DNA from: Acinetobacter guillouiae CIP 63.46
GTDB taxonomy: Bacteria > Pseudomonadota > Gammaproteobacteria > Pseudomonadales > Moraxellaceae
DNA: 64,000 bases
Assembly (NCBI RefSeq): GCF_000368145.1
Contig: NZ_KB849287.1
Span: 305,913-369,912, forward strand
Reading direction: 5' to 3'
The notes beneath the pieces are model-generated. The model searched no databases. It had not been told where the DNA came from and worked only from the letters and a program-made list of their open reading frames with translations. The translations under genes and the position numbers were made by a program. Positions 1 through 8,974 of this stretch are shown in pieces (position 1 is the stretch's first letter; each line of letters starts with the position of its first letter).

Positions 1-392
1 CCTTTTTTTGTCATAGGTTGCATAAGTGCCAATTCATCACCTGTGTTTTTCTCAAGTAAAATAGAATGTGGTTGATCCTCAGCAAATAAAAATTGCTCAC
101 CCCATTGACGTAATGCCACGATGATCGGGAACAGTGCGTAACCTTGTTCAGTGAGCACATATTCCAAATAGGCTGAGCCATTAGAAGCGGGTTGGTTCTT
201 TAGAATTTGAGCATCAATAAGTTTAGCCAAACGATCAGATAAAATATTTTTGGCGACATTTAAATTTTTTTGAAAATCACTAAATCGTTTTACCCCATCA
301 AAAGCTTCGCGAATGATCAATAAAGCCCAACGATCTCCAATCAATTGCACTGACCGTGCAACTGGGCAAGCTTCATATCTGTCTTGATTCAT
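1..392 (-). CDS. HxlR-family transcriptional regulator (3' end outside window)
   Basis: Partial gene on the minus strand, starting at the ATG at 392 and running off the left edge of the window. The visible 130 residues contain the HxlR winged-helix signature: an N-terminal CPVARSVQLIGDRWALLIIR stretch (cysteine near residue 9), then RFSDFQ, ILSDRLAKL and a wing ending in YVLTEQGYALFPI. HxlR proteins are small DNA-binding repressors or activators that often sense quinones, aldehydes or redox stress through the N-terminal cysteine. It diverges from the MFS transporter at 498, and two operator-like repeats lie between them, so control of that transporter and of itself is the natural inference. 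The effector molecule is unknown. Confidence 0.88.
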   Translation of the reverse strand, partial: MNQDRYEACPVARSVQLIGDRWALLIIREAFDGVKRFSDFQKNLNVAKNILSDRLAKLIDAQILKNQPASNGSAYLEYVLTEQGYALFPIIVALRQWGEQFLFAEDQPHSILLEKNTGDELALMQPMTKK

Positions 393-429
393 CAGTCGTT
401 CCTTTCATCTTAAAAAATAGACTATAAAT

Positions 430-490
430 CTAGTTGCAATTTAAAACAAGATTGCGTAATTTAATCTGGTTGCAAATTAAAACCAGATTG
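430..490. promoter_or_regulatory. Two operator-like repeats between HxlR regulator and MFS gene
   Basis: Two 25-bp direct repeats, 430-454 and 466-490, with starts 36 bp apart. The second contains an inverted repeat CTGGTT-9 nt-AACCAG (466-486); the first is an imperfect version (CTAGTT-9 nt-AACAAG). The repeats occupy the space between the divergent starts at 392 and 498. Such twin dyads are what a dimeric HxlR regulator would bind; this role is inferred. Confidence 0.55.
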
Positions 491-497
491 GTGCAAA

Positions 498-1757
498 ATG
501 AACAAAACAGATCATCATCAGCGCAATAAAACAAGAGAGCAAAAGCAATCCCATCTTTCTCCAGCCTTGGTGATGCTGTTGGCGTGTGCTGCTGGATTGA
601 GTGTTGCAAATGTTTATTATGCACAGCCATTGCTGGATTTGATTGCCCAAGATTTTAAATTAGATTATTCGTGGGCGGGGTTAGTTGTTTCATTGACTCA
701 AGTGGGATCAATCATTGCATTAATTTTTATTGTGCCTTTAGGCGATTTATTACCACGAAAATCTTTGATGTTGTTTCAGTCCATCATTTTATGCCTAGCT
801 TTAATCTCGTTGGTTTTTTCAGATCATATTTTCACGTTGTTATTGAGTATGCTGATTGTGGGCATGTTGGGCACAGCGATGACCCAAGGCTTAATTGTTT
901 ATGCATCAGTTTTGGCAGCTGCTGATGAACGCGGCAAAATCGTCGGTACAGTCCAAGCTGGTGTGTTGATTGGCATACTTTTATCTCGGGTACTGTCTGG
1001 TAGTTTAGCTGATTGGTTTGGATGGCAAGGGGTATATATATTCTCTGTACTATGTATGAGTATGATCAGTGTGTTTTTATGGAAATACTTAGCTGTTATC
1101 CGTATCGAAAAAGATCCTATTCAGCAATCTACTTATTCCCAGATGATCTTTACATTGTTTGAACAATTTTTTAAAAATAGAGTGTTACAGATTAGAGGCG
1201 TACTTGCTTTCATCATTTTCGTCAATTTAAATCTGTTTTGGAATGCTCTGGTGTTTCCTTTATCTGTCCAGCCTTTTGAATATTCACATAGTTTGATTGG
1301 TTTTTTAGGCATCATTGGTGCTATTGGTGCGGTTATGGCAATCCGTGTTGGTGGGTTGGCTGATCGAGGCTATGCGCAGCGTGTTACACAATATGCGTTT
1401 CTATTACTGATTGGAGCTTGGGTCATTTTAACCAGCTTATATTTTTCAATTTGGATTTTTATTTTAGCGATTATTTTATTGGATGTGGCCATTCAATCAG
1501 TTCATGTGATTAATCAAAGTCTGATCTTCCAAGCCGATATTCGATTACATGGGCGATTGGTTGGTGCTTATATGTTGTTTTATGCATTGGGCAGTGCTGT
1601 GGGATCATTACTGGCAACAACACTCTATGGTCATTGGGGATGGTATATCGTGTGTGCGGCTGGAGTCCTATTGAGTGTAGTTGGCTATTTATTTTGGTTG
1701 TTTACTGAAAAATATTTAATTCAATTTCAAATGAAACAGCATGCAAGCAGTGTATAA
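498..1757 (+). CDS. MFS transporter, drug-exporter-like
   Basis: A 419-residue, roughly 12-helix major facilitator protein of the inner membrane. After a hydrophilic N-terminus of about 28 residues, the first helix contains the ANVYYAQPLL motif typical of the small-molecule MFS exporters related to E. coli YgaY/YnfM. The loop between helices 2 and 3 carries a motif A-like GDLLPRKSL, and a second, weaker copy (GGLADRGYAQR) starts the second half of the protein. It is transcribed divergently from an HxlR regulator with operator-like repeats just upstream, so it is probably an inducible efflux pump for the compound sensed by that regulator. There is no clear Shine-Dalgarno before the ATG, and the second operator repeat ends only 7 bp upstream of it. 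The substrate cannot be read from sequence. Confidence 0.88.
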   Translation: MNKTDHHQRNKTREQKQSHLSPALVMLLACAAGLSVANVYYAQPLLDLIAQDFKLDYSWAGLVVSLTQVGSIIALIFIVPLGDLLPRKSLMLFQSIILCLALISLVFSDHIFTLLLSMLIVGMLGTAMTQGLIVYASVLAAADERGKIVGTVQAGVLIGILLSRVLSGSLADWFGWQGVYIFSVLCMSMISVFLWKYLAVIRIEKDPIQQSTYSQMIFTLFEQFFKNRVLQIRGVLAFIIFVNLNLFWNALVFPLSVQPFEYSHSLIGFLGIIGAIGAVMAIRVGGLADRGYAQRVTQYAFLLLIGAWVILTSLYFSIWIFILAIILLDVAIQSVHVINQSLIFQADIRLHGRLVGAYMLFYALGSAVGSLLATTLYGHWGWYIVCAAGVLLSVVGYLFWLFTEKYLIQFQMKQHASSV

Positions 1758-1841
1758 ATGCATAAATTCTAGGTTTTTTGTCGATTTAAAGATAAATAGC
1801 CCAAATACTAAACACTTGGTGTTTAACTATTGAAATAATCC

Positions 1842-1869
1842 TTAACAAAAAAATGAAAAGGCGTATAAT
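1842..1869 (+). promoter_or_regulatory. Promoter of tRNA-Arg
   Basis: A -35-like TTAACA (1842-1847), a 16-bp spacer and a perfect -10 TATAAT (1864-1869), followed 18 bp later by the mature tRNA. Confidence 0.65.
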
Positions 1870-1887
1870 GCGTCCCATCAAGACGTC

Positions 1888-1964
1888 GCGCTCATAGCTC
1901 AGCTGGATAGAGCACTTGGCTACGAACTAAGGGGTCGGGAGTTCGAATCTCTCTGAGCGCACCA
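1888..1964 (+). tRNA. tRNA-Arg (anticodon ACG)
   Basis: A 77-nt cloverleaf. The acceptor stem GCGCTCA pairs with TGAGCGC, the D arm is GCTC...GAGC, the anticodon stem CTTGG/CTAAG encloses loop CTACGAA with anticodon ACG, the T arm contains TTCGAAT, and the CCA end is encoded. It reads CGU (and, after A34 to inosine editing, CGC/CGA) arginine codons. It has its own promoter and a terminator directly downstream. Confidence 0.96.
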
Positions 1965-1980
1965 ACTTGATAAAATATTT

Positions 1981-2007
1981 AAAAAAACCGCTTTATTGCG
2001 GTTTTTT
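1981..2007 (+). terminator. Rho-independent terminator after tRNA-Arg
   Basis: Stem AAACCGC / GCGGTTT with a 6-nt loop (1984-2003) followed by a T tract to 2007. Confidence 0.8.
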
Positions 2008-2061
2008 TGTGCCTAAAAAATGGCACAATGAGTGAGATAATAAAAATAAGGCCAATCATTC

Positions 2062-2847
2062 ATGCATAAATATTTCTCATTGTTTATCGTGCTGTTCATC
2101 AGTCAAATGATCGGATGTACCGCCATTCTTTGGAATAACAGTGATTCTGGCAGGTTGGCGACGGGTAAAGTGGTTTCAACCCATGCAGATCGTGTGATTG
2201 TAGATCAGGATCAAATTGTCGGTTTTGCCTATTTAGAAGAAAATGCCTCCTCAAAAAATAGCCATGATAGAAGCAATGTAGATCGCTCCTTAATCGTGGT
2301 TGGGCAAAAATATGCGTATATGATTGATATTGGAAATAAGGAAATTTTAGAGACCATTCAATCTGATTTAGACCCCAAGTATTGGCGGATCAAACCAGTC
2401 CGTCCGAGTGCCAAGCATTTTAGCTTGTCTTTAATGCCTGAAAGCGATGATCAAAAAAATCCACAAGCAACTCAATTTAGCGGTGATATTGAACTGTATT
2501 ATGCAAAAAACAATTTAACTGAACAGGAAGAAAATAGGTTATCTCGACTTGGACTGAGTCAGTACGAATATGGTCAGGAAAACTCTGAATTTTATCAAAG
2601 AAAAATTGGATTGGTTGGGCGTATTGTGGGTTTAAACGCTGAAATTAAAAATATGAAATTTCAAAACTTTAATCAGAACTATACGATTGCGATGTATACA
2701 CAAGGAAAAACCAAATACTCACTACATTCTAAAACACTGTTGCAGAAAGTCGCCTTAACCCCAGTCACTTTAGTCGGTGATCTGGTCGTAATCCCGTTAT
2801 ATTTCCTATTTAATATTGGCACAACAATCAAACATCTGGCTGATTAA
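2062..2847 (+). CDS. Uncharacterised lipoprotein
   Basis: A 261-residue protein with a lipoprotein signal: a hydrophobic stretch after residue 4 ends in M16-I17-G18-C19, an acceptable lipobox, so cysteine 19 is the probable lipidation site. The middle is hydrophilic and charged. The last 30 residues contain a hydrophobic segment (about 232-255) that could lie in a membrane. I recognise no catalytic motif or named domain. It stands alone between the tRNA terminator and a convergent SRPBCC-type gene, so context does not suggest a role beyond the cell envelope. Confidence 0.75.
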   Translation: MHKYFSLFIVLFISQMIGCTAILWNNSDSGRLATGKVVSTHADRVIVDQDQIVGFAYLEENASSKNSHDRSNVDRSLIVVGQKYAYMIDIGNKEILETIQSDLDPKYWRIKPVRPSAKHFSLSLMPESDDQKNPQATQFSGDIELYYAKNNLTEQEENRLSRLGLSQYEYGQENSEFYQRKIGLVGRIVGLNAEIKNMKFQNFNQNYTIAMYTQGKTKYSLHSKTLLQKVALTPVTLVGDLVVIPLYFLFNIGTTIKHLAD

Positions 2848-2872
2848 TTGAGTTTTAAAAGCCCAATCAGCA

Positions 2873-4162
2873 CTACTTTACTTTTTGAGCAAAAATTGCA
2901 TTTGCACCCAGTGCAGGTAACATTTCATGGTAGGGTAAACTGCGTGCTGCTTTGAGTAGAAATGGTGCTTTTTCATCAATTTTGATGGTGGTGGTCATTT
3001 TGAGTAAGGTGTTATTGCCTTGGGGTAAAAATTGAATTTGACCTTTGAGATAACGTAGATCACCGCCATTGGCATAGAAGTTATTTTCAGTGGCTTTGGG
3101 ATAGCTAAAACGCATTTTAAAATCAAATGGGATGCTAATAACCCCCAATCCGACACTGACTTTAAAGTCTGCATCTTGTCCTTGTGTGTTGATCGCTGTG
3201 GTTTTAATACTTTTGATTTGTTTTGGAAAAATTTCTTTATAGGATAAGGGTTGTGTCCAACGTTGTAATTGTAGCGGGGTGGCATTTAAATATTGATAGC
3301 TTGTGGTAAAGCGTAAAACTTCCCGACCATGGGTATAAGGTACAGTAACAGGATTAAGTACAATACTGACGGGCTGTTGCACGTTGGCACTGACCTGAAC
3401 AATTTTATTGATTTGAGCTGTATTTAATTGTGGGCTAGGCAGTTGCCCTGCATTTAATGCCGTCACTTTTTTAGCCGTGTATTTATTTTTGAGTGCTTCT
3501 AAAACAAAGGCGCTCGAACCATTTGGAATCGCCAGTTTTACTTCAGGGAAAGCATTTAAAATTTTCTTAAATAGGAAACCCTGCGGTTGGTTTAAATCGC
3601 CCCATTGTGTCAGGGTCACTAAGGTTTTGTTGTCAGCTAAATTGAACCATTCAAATTTCCCTAATGCATAAGGAATTGGGCCATCAATCACCATGGTTGA
3701 AATGCTATTTTGTCCAATTTGATGTTGCATCACCACATCTTCATTAAAATTCAATACAGGTATCGGTGTCGGGATGGAAATACGATATTTCAATTGACTG
3801 ACAGGTCCTGCTGTTTCGATGACTTTTGCTGATTTTAAAGTCGGGAATAACCCAACATATTGCGTGTAATTGCTTAATGTTTTAGCCACTTCTTGGCTAC
3901 TTACAGGCACAACAATGGCTGCTGTTGAAAATTTAGCTATAGGTTGGGGCTGTTTGCTGAATGTTGGTAGCGACGTCTTGGTCGCTGGATGGGCATAAAT
4001 TAAGATATTGTCTTGAGCAATTGCCGCAATTTGCTGGGCATTATTGCCAAATGGCTTTAATGCGCTGGGAATATTATCGGTCCAAGTGACCAATTTCGCG
4101 AAACTGATTTGATTGATACCGATTAAGAGCACTAGACCGATATTTAAATAAAAAGCTTTCAT
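2873..4162 (-). CDS. Exported SRPBCC/START-like protein
   Basis: About 429 residues with an N-terminal Sec signal peptide (hydrophobic core, probable cleavage after ISFA). The sequence appears to hold two halves that each resemble the SRPBCC fold (helix-grip; ligand-binding pockets for lipids or polyketides): roughly residues 75-220, with VPVSSQEVAKTLSNYTQYVGLFP at its start, and roughly 270-420. SRPBCC proteins bind hydrophobic molecules, so a periplasmic lipid-handling role is possible but unproven. I chose the ATG at 4162 over the in-frame GTG at 4165 because AAGGA lies at the right distance from it. It converges with the lipoprotein gene and diverges from the YcxB-like gene. Confidence 0.7.
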   Translation of the reverse strand: MKAFYLNIGLVLLIGINQISFAKLVTWTDNIPSALKPFGNNAQQIAAIAQDNILIYAHPATKTSLPTFSKQPQPIAKFSTAAIVVPVSSQEVAKTLSNYTQYVGLFPTLKSAKVIETAGPVSQLKYRISIPTPIPVLNFNEDVVMQHQIGQNSISTMVIDGPIPYALGKFEWFNLADNKTLVTLTQWGDLNQPQGFLFKKILNAFPEVKLAIPNGSSAFVLEALKNKYTAKKVTALNAGQLPSPQLNTAQINKIVQVSANVQQPVSIVLNPVTVPYTHGREVLRFTTSYQYLNATPLQLQRWTQPLSYKEIFPKQIKSIKTTAINTQGQDADFKVSVGLGVISIPFDFKMRFSYPKATENNFYANGGDLRYLKGQIQFLPQGNNTLLKMTTTIKIDEKAPFLLKAARSLPYHEMLPALGANAIFAQKVK

Positions 4163-4351
4163 CACAATTCCTTTTGCGCCTTGATAAGCGGCAATCTTTT
4201 GTTTTTATAAAAACCATTTGTATGAAAGACCCTAAAAGGATTCACTTTTAAAAAATAGAGGTGTTCTGTAAAACAAGATGAAAATCCGCATCTCGCTGGA
4301 AAAATCTAGTGTAATATCTTGGCATCGTAAAATATTTGTATTGAAGCAACT

Positions 4352-4852
4352 ATGTCAGACACCCAGCCTGCATTATCTGCACGTTATTATCTTAATTTAG
4401 AAGAATCTCAAGACGGTTTTAAATTGGCAACTTTTGGTAAAAAGCAAATTAGCCAATTTCTCACGCCTTTGGTCAGCATCGGAATCATCGTTTGGGGGAT
4501 TTACCTCGGTTTAGAGGGTGTGGGTAAATATTATGTTTGCTTAGGTGCTTTTTTCTTAATTCTGCAAATGCTGATGCGGTATTGGTTTTTACCGATGATG
4601 TTTAAACGCCAATTCGTTAAATATCAATTTGGTAAAAGCGAACAAGGTATTGAATTATTTCAAGACTATATGGAATTATTCAGTAGTGGCCGTCCAAAAC
4701 AAGTTCATCATTATTCAGATGTAGATAAATTTGCAGAAGGCAAGCTTACCTATATGATCGAATTAAAAAATCGTACTGTGGTGATTGTGCCTAAACGAGC
4801 ATTTGCTACACCCGCAGATCAAACGATTTTTATCAATACTTTTAAAAAGTAA
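4352..4852 (+). CDS. YcxB-like membrane protein
   Basis: A 166-residue protein with two adjacent transmembrane helices (about 36-54 and 60-80) followed by a soluble C-terminal domain with the pattern of the YcxB-like C-terminal family: a beta-rich stretch with VHHYSDVDKFAEGKLTYMIEL and a VVIVPKRAF motif close to the end. The family is widespread and has no established biochemical function. It precedes the FAH-family gene by 47 bp on the same strand, so the two may be co-transcribed. Confidence 0.8.
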   Translation: MSDTQPALSARYYLNLEESQDGFKLATFGKKQISQFLTPLVSIGIIVWGIYLGLEGVGKYYVCLGAFFLILQMLMRYWFLPMMFKRQFVKYQFGKSEQGIELFQDYMELFSSGRPKQVHHYSDVDKFAEGKLTYMIELKNRTVVIVPKRAFATPADQTIFINTFKK

Positions 4853-4899
4853 TTTGGAATTATAAAGTTTTTAACGCTGAGCAATAAGAAGGGAACAAT

Positions 4900-5538
4900 A
4901 TGAGTACACGTCCATCTAAAATTGTATGTGTCGGTCGTAGTTATGCAGCGCATGCAGCAGAATTAGGTAACGCAATTCCAGATCGTCCAGTCTTATTTAT
5001 CAAGCCGCCCAGTAGTTTGATTTCATTGCAAGACGGTATCTCTTGGAATGAGGCGTGGGGAAATTGCCACCATGAGTGTGAACTGACGTTACGTATCGAT
5101 AAGCCACTTAAGGGCGAAACCAATTTAGATAAAGTATTGGATGCGATTGGTGCGGTGACTTTAGGCTTAGATTTAACTTTACGTGATCTCCAAGATGACT
5201 TAAAGGGCAAAGGCCAGCCTTGGGAGCGTTCAAAAGCTTTTGATGGCTCATGTGTACTGGCAGATTGGGTCAGTGTGGATGAAATTAAAGATTGGTCGGC
5301 TGTTACTTTTGAATTTGCAGTCAATGATGAAGTTCGTCAAAAGGGAGATACTGCTTTATTGATTTTTGATATTGCTTACTTACTTGCAGACATCTGCCAA
5401 GTATTCTCTTTAGAACCAGGGGATGTGGTGATGACAGGGACACCAGCAGGTGTTGCAGCATTGGCTTCTGGTGATCAATTGAGTATGACTTTACATGGTC
5501 AAAGCCAAGATTTTGTTTGGAAAACTTTTGTAAAATAA
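4900..5538 (+). CDS. Fumarylacetoacetate hydrolase (FAH) family protein
   Basis: A 212-residue single-domain FAH-fold enzyme, close in size to E. coli YcgM. The divalent metal site is visible as E59 and E61 in HHECEL and D91 in LGLDLTLRD, and the family signature TGTPAGV lies at residues 179-185. Members cleave or decarboxylate acylpyruvates, oxaloacetate or related 2-oxo acids in the cytoplasm. The exact substrate cannot be assigned. A Shine-Dalgarno (AGAAGGGA) precedes the ATG. A terminator follows at 5557-5598. Confidence 0.88.
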   Translation: MSTRPSKIVCVGRSYAAHAAELGNAIPDRPVLFIKPPSSLISLQDGISWNEAWGNCHHECELTLRIDKPLKGETNLDKVLDAIGAVTLGLDLTLRDLQDDLKGKGQPWERSKAFDGSCVLADWVSVDEIKDWSAVTFEFAVNDEVRQKGDTALLIFDIAYLLADICQVFSLEPGDVVMTGTPAGVAALASGDQLSMTLHGQSQDFVWKTFVK

Positions 5539-5556
5539 GCATTTAAAATTCAAGTA

Positions 5557-5598
5557 ACCCAGTGTTTATTTATAATCAATACGCATTGGGTTTTTTAT
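5557..5598 (+). terminator. Probable terminator after FAH-family gene
   Basis: ACCCAGTG (5557-) pairs, with one G-T, with CATTGGGT near 5585-5592, separated by a long AT-rich loop and followed by a T run. Confidence 0.5.
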
Positions 5599-5638
5599 TA
5601 TCTACAGTTTTATAAAACAATAATTCATCACTAACTTT

Positions 5639-5854
5639 TGGGATATATCCCGCTTTATTTATCAGTTGAAATTTACAGCATCGCTATTTTTTAGCTATCG
5701 TGTAGAAGCTTGGACGAAACGCTTTGATAGCGAAGAAGCAGAAAAGCTGGATGACTTTGGTAAATTACTACATAACCCAAAGTTAAATTCAGCCCATGCA
5801 TTTTTAGATCGGTGTATAGATTGGTCGGGAAGATTGTTTATTATCAGTATTTAG
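5639..5854 (+). pseudogene. Possible gene remnant or short unknown frame
   Basis: An open frame runs to a TAG at 5854 with at best a TTG start at 5666 and no Shine-Dalgarno. The 62-residue product has a protein-like composition (acidic EEAEKLDDFG segment, then HAFLDRCIDWSGRLF) but I do not recognise the family. It lies between two unrelated genes, and may be the remains of a longer gene or chance coding. Confidence 0.2.
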
Positions 5855-5893
5855 ATCATTCCACTTCATCTACTCAAAATTTAAAAAGTTGAT

Positions 5894-6694
5894 TTAGTGA
5901 CGCAACAATTTTCTAAACTGGTCTGGGGTACGCATCATCCAACGTTTAAACATATTGATAAAAGCAGAAGCATTGGCATAACCTAAATCCAGTGCAATGC
6001 TTTCAACCGTTTTTCCCTCATTGAGCATAGACATCGCTTTCATGACTTTAAGTCGTTGTCGCCATTCATTGAGTGACATAGCCAGCTCTTTTTGACTCAG
6101 CCTTGCCAAGGTACGTTCAGTCATATTAATCCGTTGGGCTAAGGCCTCTAGGGTACTGTGGTCAGCAGGGTGGGCATGTAAAAAATCCAAAACTTGTTTT
6201 AAGGCAACATGATTGGTATGGGGTAAATAACTACCGATTAACTCAGCATGTTGTAATTGATCAAGTAATACCTGTAACAGTCGCAAATATTCAGGCTCAG
6301 ATGCTTGCATTGGGTGTTGTTTGATGTGCTGTAAAATCGCTGAAACCAAGGGTGAGGTTAAGAGAATCCCAGCTTGTTGAGGTAAGGCACTACATAACGA
6401 TTGGTGGATATACAAAGTTGCATGGGAAACAGGAGTCCGGTTCAAACCACTGTGTTGCGTATTTGGCGGTAACCAAACTCCATATGGAGGTGGCGTAATA
6501 TAATTAATTTGATCGATATTGACTTCCATCACCCCATTAAAGGCATAAATAAATTCGCCCCAAGCATGCCCATGTTCAGGATAAACAGACAGTGCAGGAT
6601 CATGTCGAAAAATAAGCCACAGCGGTGCAACAATTTCATCATTGGTACTGAGTTGAGTCAGTATATTTTTATCGCTGGTTTTTGTTATCGTCAT
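5894..6694 (-). CDS. AraC-family regulator with cupin N-terminus
   Basis: A 266-residue transcriptional regulator. The N-terminal half is an AraC-type cupin (HGHAWGEFIYAFNGVMEV, then PPYGVWLPPNTQHSG), which senses a ligand. The C-terminal half is the double helix-turn-helix: first HTH around LEALAQRINMTERTLARL, second around VESIALDLGYANASAFINMFKRWM, ending with TPDQFRK. The overall type matches NimR/YeaM-like AraC regulators, which often control a neighbouring MFS exporter, but here no obvious target lies next to it. The gene starts at the ATG at 6694 and points away from the YihY-family gene's promoter. Confidence 0.88.
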   Translation of the reverse strand: MTITKTSDKNILTQLSTNDEIVAPLWLIFRHDPALSVYPEHGHAWGEFIYAFNGVMEVNIDQINYITPPPYGVWLPPNTQHSGLNRTPVSHATLYIHQSLCSALPQQAGILLTSPLVSAILQHIKQHPMQASEPEYLRLLQVLLDQLQHAELIGSYLPHTNHVALKQVLDFLHAHPADHSTLEALAQRINMTERTLARLSQKELAMSLNEWRQRLKVMKAMSMLNEGKTVESIALDLGYANASAFINMFKRWMMRTPDQFRKLLRH

Positions 6695-6846
6695 GCAAAG
6701 ATTGCCTGAATAAAAAGATCTTTTGTCTACTTTGAATTATATCCTATAAAAAAGACAGGTTCATACCATTGTGGTGTCTTTTATCCGCTTTATGCAGTGG
6801 TTTTGGCTATTGCGAAATTATAACGATTCATCGAAAAAGTAATATC

Positions 6847-6884
6847 ACGTCCCTTTCCAATGGGCATTGCTTGGAAAGGGACGT
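6847..6884 (-). terminator. Perfect 14-bp inverted repeat, probable terminator of the YihY-family gene
   Basis: Arms ACGTCCCTTTCCAA (6847-6860) and its exact complement (6871-6884) with a 10-nt loop. On the minus strand it lies 23 bp past the stop of the YihY-family gene and is followed by a T-rich tract (ATTACTTTTT). Confidence 0.55.
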
Positions 6885-6906
6885 TGTTTATCTATCTGGG
6901 TTAAAA

Positions 6907-8151
6907 TTACTTATCATCCAAAATGGTTGAAAGTGGAATTGATAATTTAGCGGCCAAATATTCATCGGATTCAATTAAAGTTGGACCGATATGTTTCATC
7001 CAAACATCATCATCATGGACATGTTCAACATCATGACGACGAGGGAGGGTATAAGGCAATGATGTATAGAATGACCAGAAATCAATTTCATCTAAATTTC
7101 TGACCAGCACATATTCATTATTGTCAGTACATTTAACCAAATTTTGTTTTTCTAGAAGTTGGATATAAACTGGCCAGCGTCCAATTTCACCACGACCTAA
7201 AATATTTAGTGCTTCTGCATCAGTCACCACGTCACCCGTTTTCTGTTTTTTATAAAATAATTCCAGAATATCGAGCATCATCAACACAGGATGGCGGGTT
7301 TGGATTTTACCTGTATGAAATGCGGTAAGGGCATAGCTGATTTCCACACCCAATAAGACGATATTCCACGATAAAAAGATCCACAACAGGAAAATTGGTA
7401 CAGCAGCAAAAGCACCATAAACAAGGGTATAGCTGGTGAAATTTGCCATAACAAAACCAAATAGGTTTTTAAGTAGCTCAAATGCAATCGCACCAAAAAG
7501 ACCTGCAATCGCAGCCGCTCGAACAGGAATACTGCGATTTGGAATCGTCCAATATAAAATGAAAAAGCCTAAAGTAGTCAGTGCAAACGAAATGACCCCA
7601 AGTAACGCTGTACCATCAACTTCATAACCTGCAAAGTTATTACTTAAAACATTCATAGAGGCCAATGTTGATGAAATGACAAAGGCACTCCCCAATAAAA
7701 TCGGGCCTAAAGAAATAATGGTCCAATAACGCATAAAGCCAATGATGCCATTACGCGTTTCTTGAACACGCCAAATCCGATTAAAAACCGTTTCGATACT
7801 GGTAAGCATCAGTACTGTGGTAATGAATAAAAACAGCACACCAATAACAGTTAAATTACTTGAATTCTCGGTAAAGACATTAAAAGCTTTATCAAAAGCA
7901 ATGCTGGTTTTCGGCAAGAAATTACTATAAATCATCTGCTGGAGTTGCTGTCTAGCAGGCTCTAAGGCTTTGATTGATGAGATAATAACCAAGAAAACAG
8001 TCAACATTGGAACAACAGCAAATAATGTCGTATAGGTCAGCGATCCCGCTTGTTCACGACAACGATCTGCTTCAAAACGACCAAGTACAAAAAGAATGAA
8101 TTGAAACCAAGTTTTTTCATAGAAGGGTAGTTTTTTAAGTAATTCAAGCAT
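6907..8151 (-). CDS. YihY/UPF0761-family inner membrane protein
   Basis: About 414 residues. The first ~290 form the YihY (once misnamed BrkB/RNase BN) membrane domain with six predicted helices; visible family features are AGSLTYTTLFAVVPMLTV near the N-terminus, RIWRVQETRNG, and YGAFAAVPIFLLWIFLSW. The remaining ~125 residues form a cytosolic winged-helix-like tail (LNILGRGEIGRWPVYIQLLEKQNLV). The molecular role is not established. The start was set to the ATG at 8151 rather than an upstream in-frame TTG at 8169. It diverges from the WrbA-like gene. Confidence 0.87.
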   Translation of the reverse strand: MLELLKKLPFYEKTWFQFILFVLGRFEADRCREQAGSLTYTTLFAVVPMLTVFLVIISSIKALEPARQQLQQMIYSNFLPKTSIAFDKAFNVFTENSSNLTVIGVLFLFITTVLMLTSIETVFNRIWRVQETRNGIIGFMRYWTIISLGPILLGSAFVISSTLASMNVLSNNFAGYEVDGTALLGVISFALTTLGFFILYWTIPNRSIPVRAAAIAGLFGAIAFELLKNLFGFVMANFTSYTLVYGAFAAVPIFLLWIFLSWNIVLLGVEISYALTAFHTGKIQTRHPVLMMLDILELFYKKQKTGDVVTDAEALNILGRGEIGRWPVYIQLLEKQNLVKCTDNNEYVLVRNLDEIDFWSFYTSLPYTLPRRHDVEHVHDDDVWMKHIGPTLIESDEYLAAKLSIPLSTILDDK

Positions 8152-8271
8152 ATATATCTTTGATCTCAATTATTTTTCGGCATATCTTGCATTTTCATTG
8201 TCTAGCTTACCCAAAAAAGCAGAAAAATACCGTATAGTTTTATTTTCTTATGTTGAAATCAAGAAATCTCT

Positions 8272-8865
8272 ATGCAAGCTTATGTTCTCGTACTCTATTA
8301 CAGTAAATATGGATCTACCAAAGAGATGGCACACTTGATTGCCAATGGGGTAGAAGCAGCGGGTGTCGCAGTAAAAATTCGCACTGTGCCTAATCTTTCC
8401 ACTGTAGTGAAAGAAGCGGAAGCCAGTATTCCAGAACATGGCGATATTTATTGTACATTGGATGATTTACAAAATTGTGCAGGATTGGCTTTAGGTTCAC
8501 CAACACGTTTTGGCAATATGGCATCTGAAATGAAATACTTTTGGGATCAAACCACCAGCCTTTGGCTAAATGGTGCATTACACGATAAACCTGCTTGTGT
8601 ATTTACCGCGTCAGGGTCAATGCATGGTGGACAGGAAAGCACATTATTAACGATGTTACCGCCATTGTTTCATCATGGCATGATGATCATGGGGCTGACC
8701 AATGCCAATCCAGCCTTATCCAATACCAAATCAGGCGGTACGCCGTATGGAGTCAGTCATGTCAGTGGACCACGTCATGACCAAAACTTAAGTTCCGATG
8801 AAAAAGCTTTATGTGCAGAACAGGGCAAACGTCTAGGTGAAACGGTTAAAAAGTTAAACCCATAA
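8272..8865 (+). CDS. wrbA: WrbA-like NAD(P)H:quinone oxidoreductase
   Basis: A 197-residue flavodoxin-fold enzyme of the WrbA family, the usual length. FMN-binding loops are visible: SKYGSTKEMA near residue 11, GSPTRFGNMASEMKYFWDQT near residue 75 and TASGSMHGGQEST near residue 113. WrbA proteins are cytosolic tetramers that reduce quinones by two electrons and so limit redox cycling. The gene is monocistronic, facing away from the YihY-family gene, and a shared hairpin separates it from the convergent gene downstream. Confidence 0.9.
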   Translation: MQAYVLVLYYSKYGSTKEMAHLIANGVEAAGVAVKIRTVPNLSTVVKEAEASIPEHGDIYCTLDDLQNCAGLALGSPTRFGNMASEMKYFWDQTTSLWLNGALHDKPACVFTASGSMHGGQESTLLTMLPPLFHHGMMIMGLTNANPALSNTKSGGTPYGVSHVSGPRHDQNLSSDEKALCAEQGKRLGETVKKLNP

Positions 8866-8901
8866 TTTTTGATGCTCTTGCGAGATCTAGATAAAAATTC
8901 A

Positions 8902-8951
8902 AAGACTTCTCTTTTATCTGGCGTCTAATGGATAAAAAGAGAAGTTCTTTA
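8902..8951. terminator. Convergent hairpin between the WrbA-like gene and the zinc-ribbon gene
   Basis: CTTCTCTTTTATC (about 8906-8918) pairs with GATAAAAAGAGAAG (8931-8944) with one bulge, followed by TTC-TTT on the plus strand. It can serve either convergent gene. Confidence 0.45.
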
Positions 8952-8974
8952 TCATATTGATATTTTATATTTTG

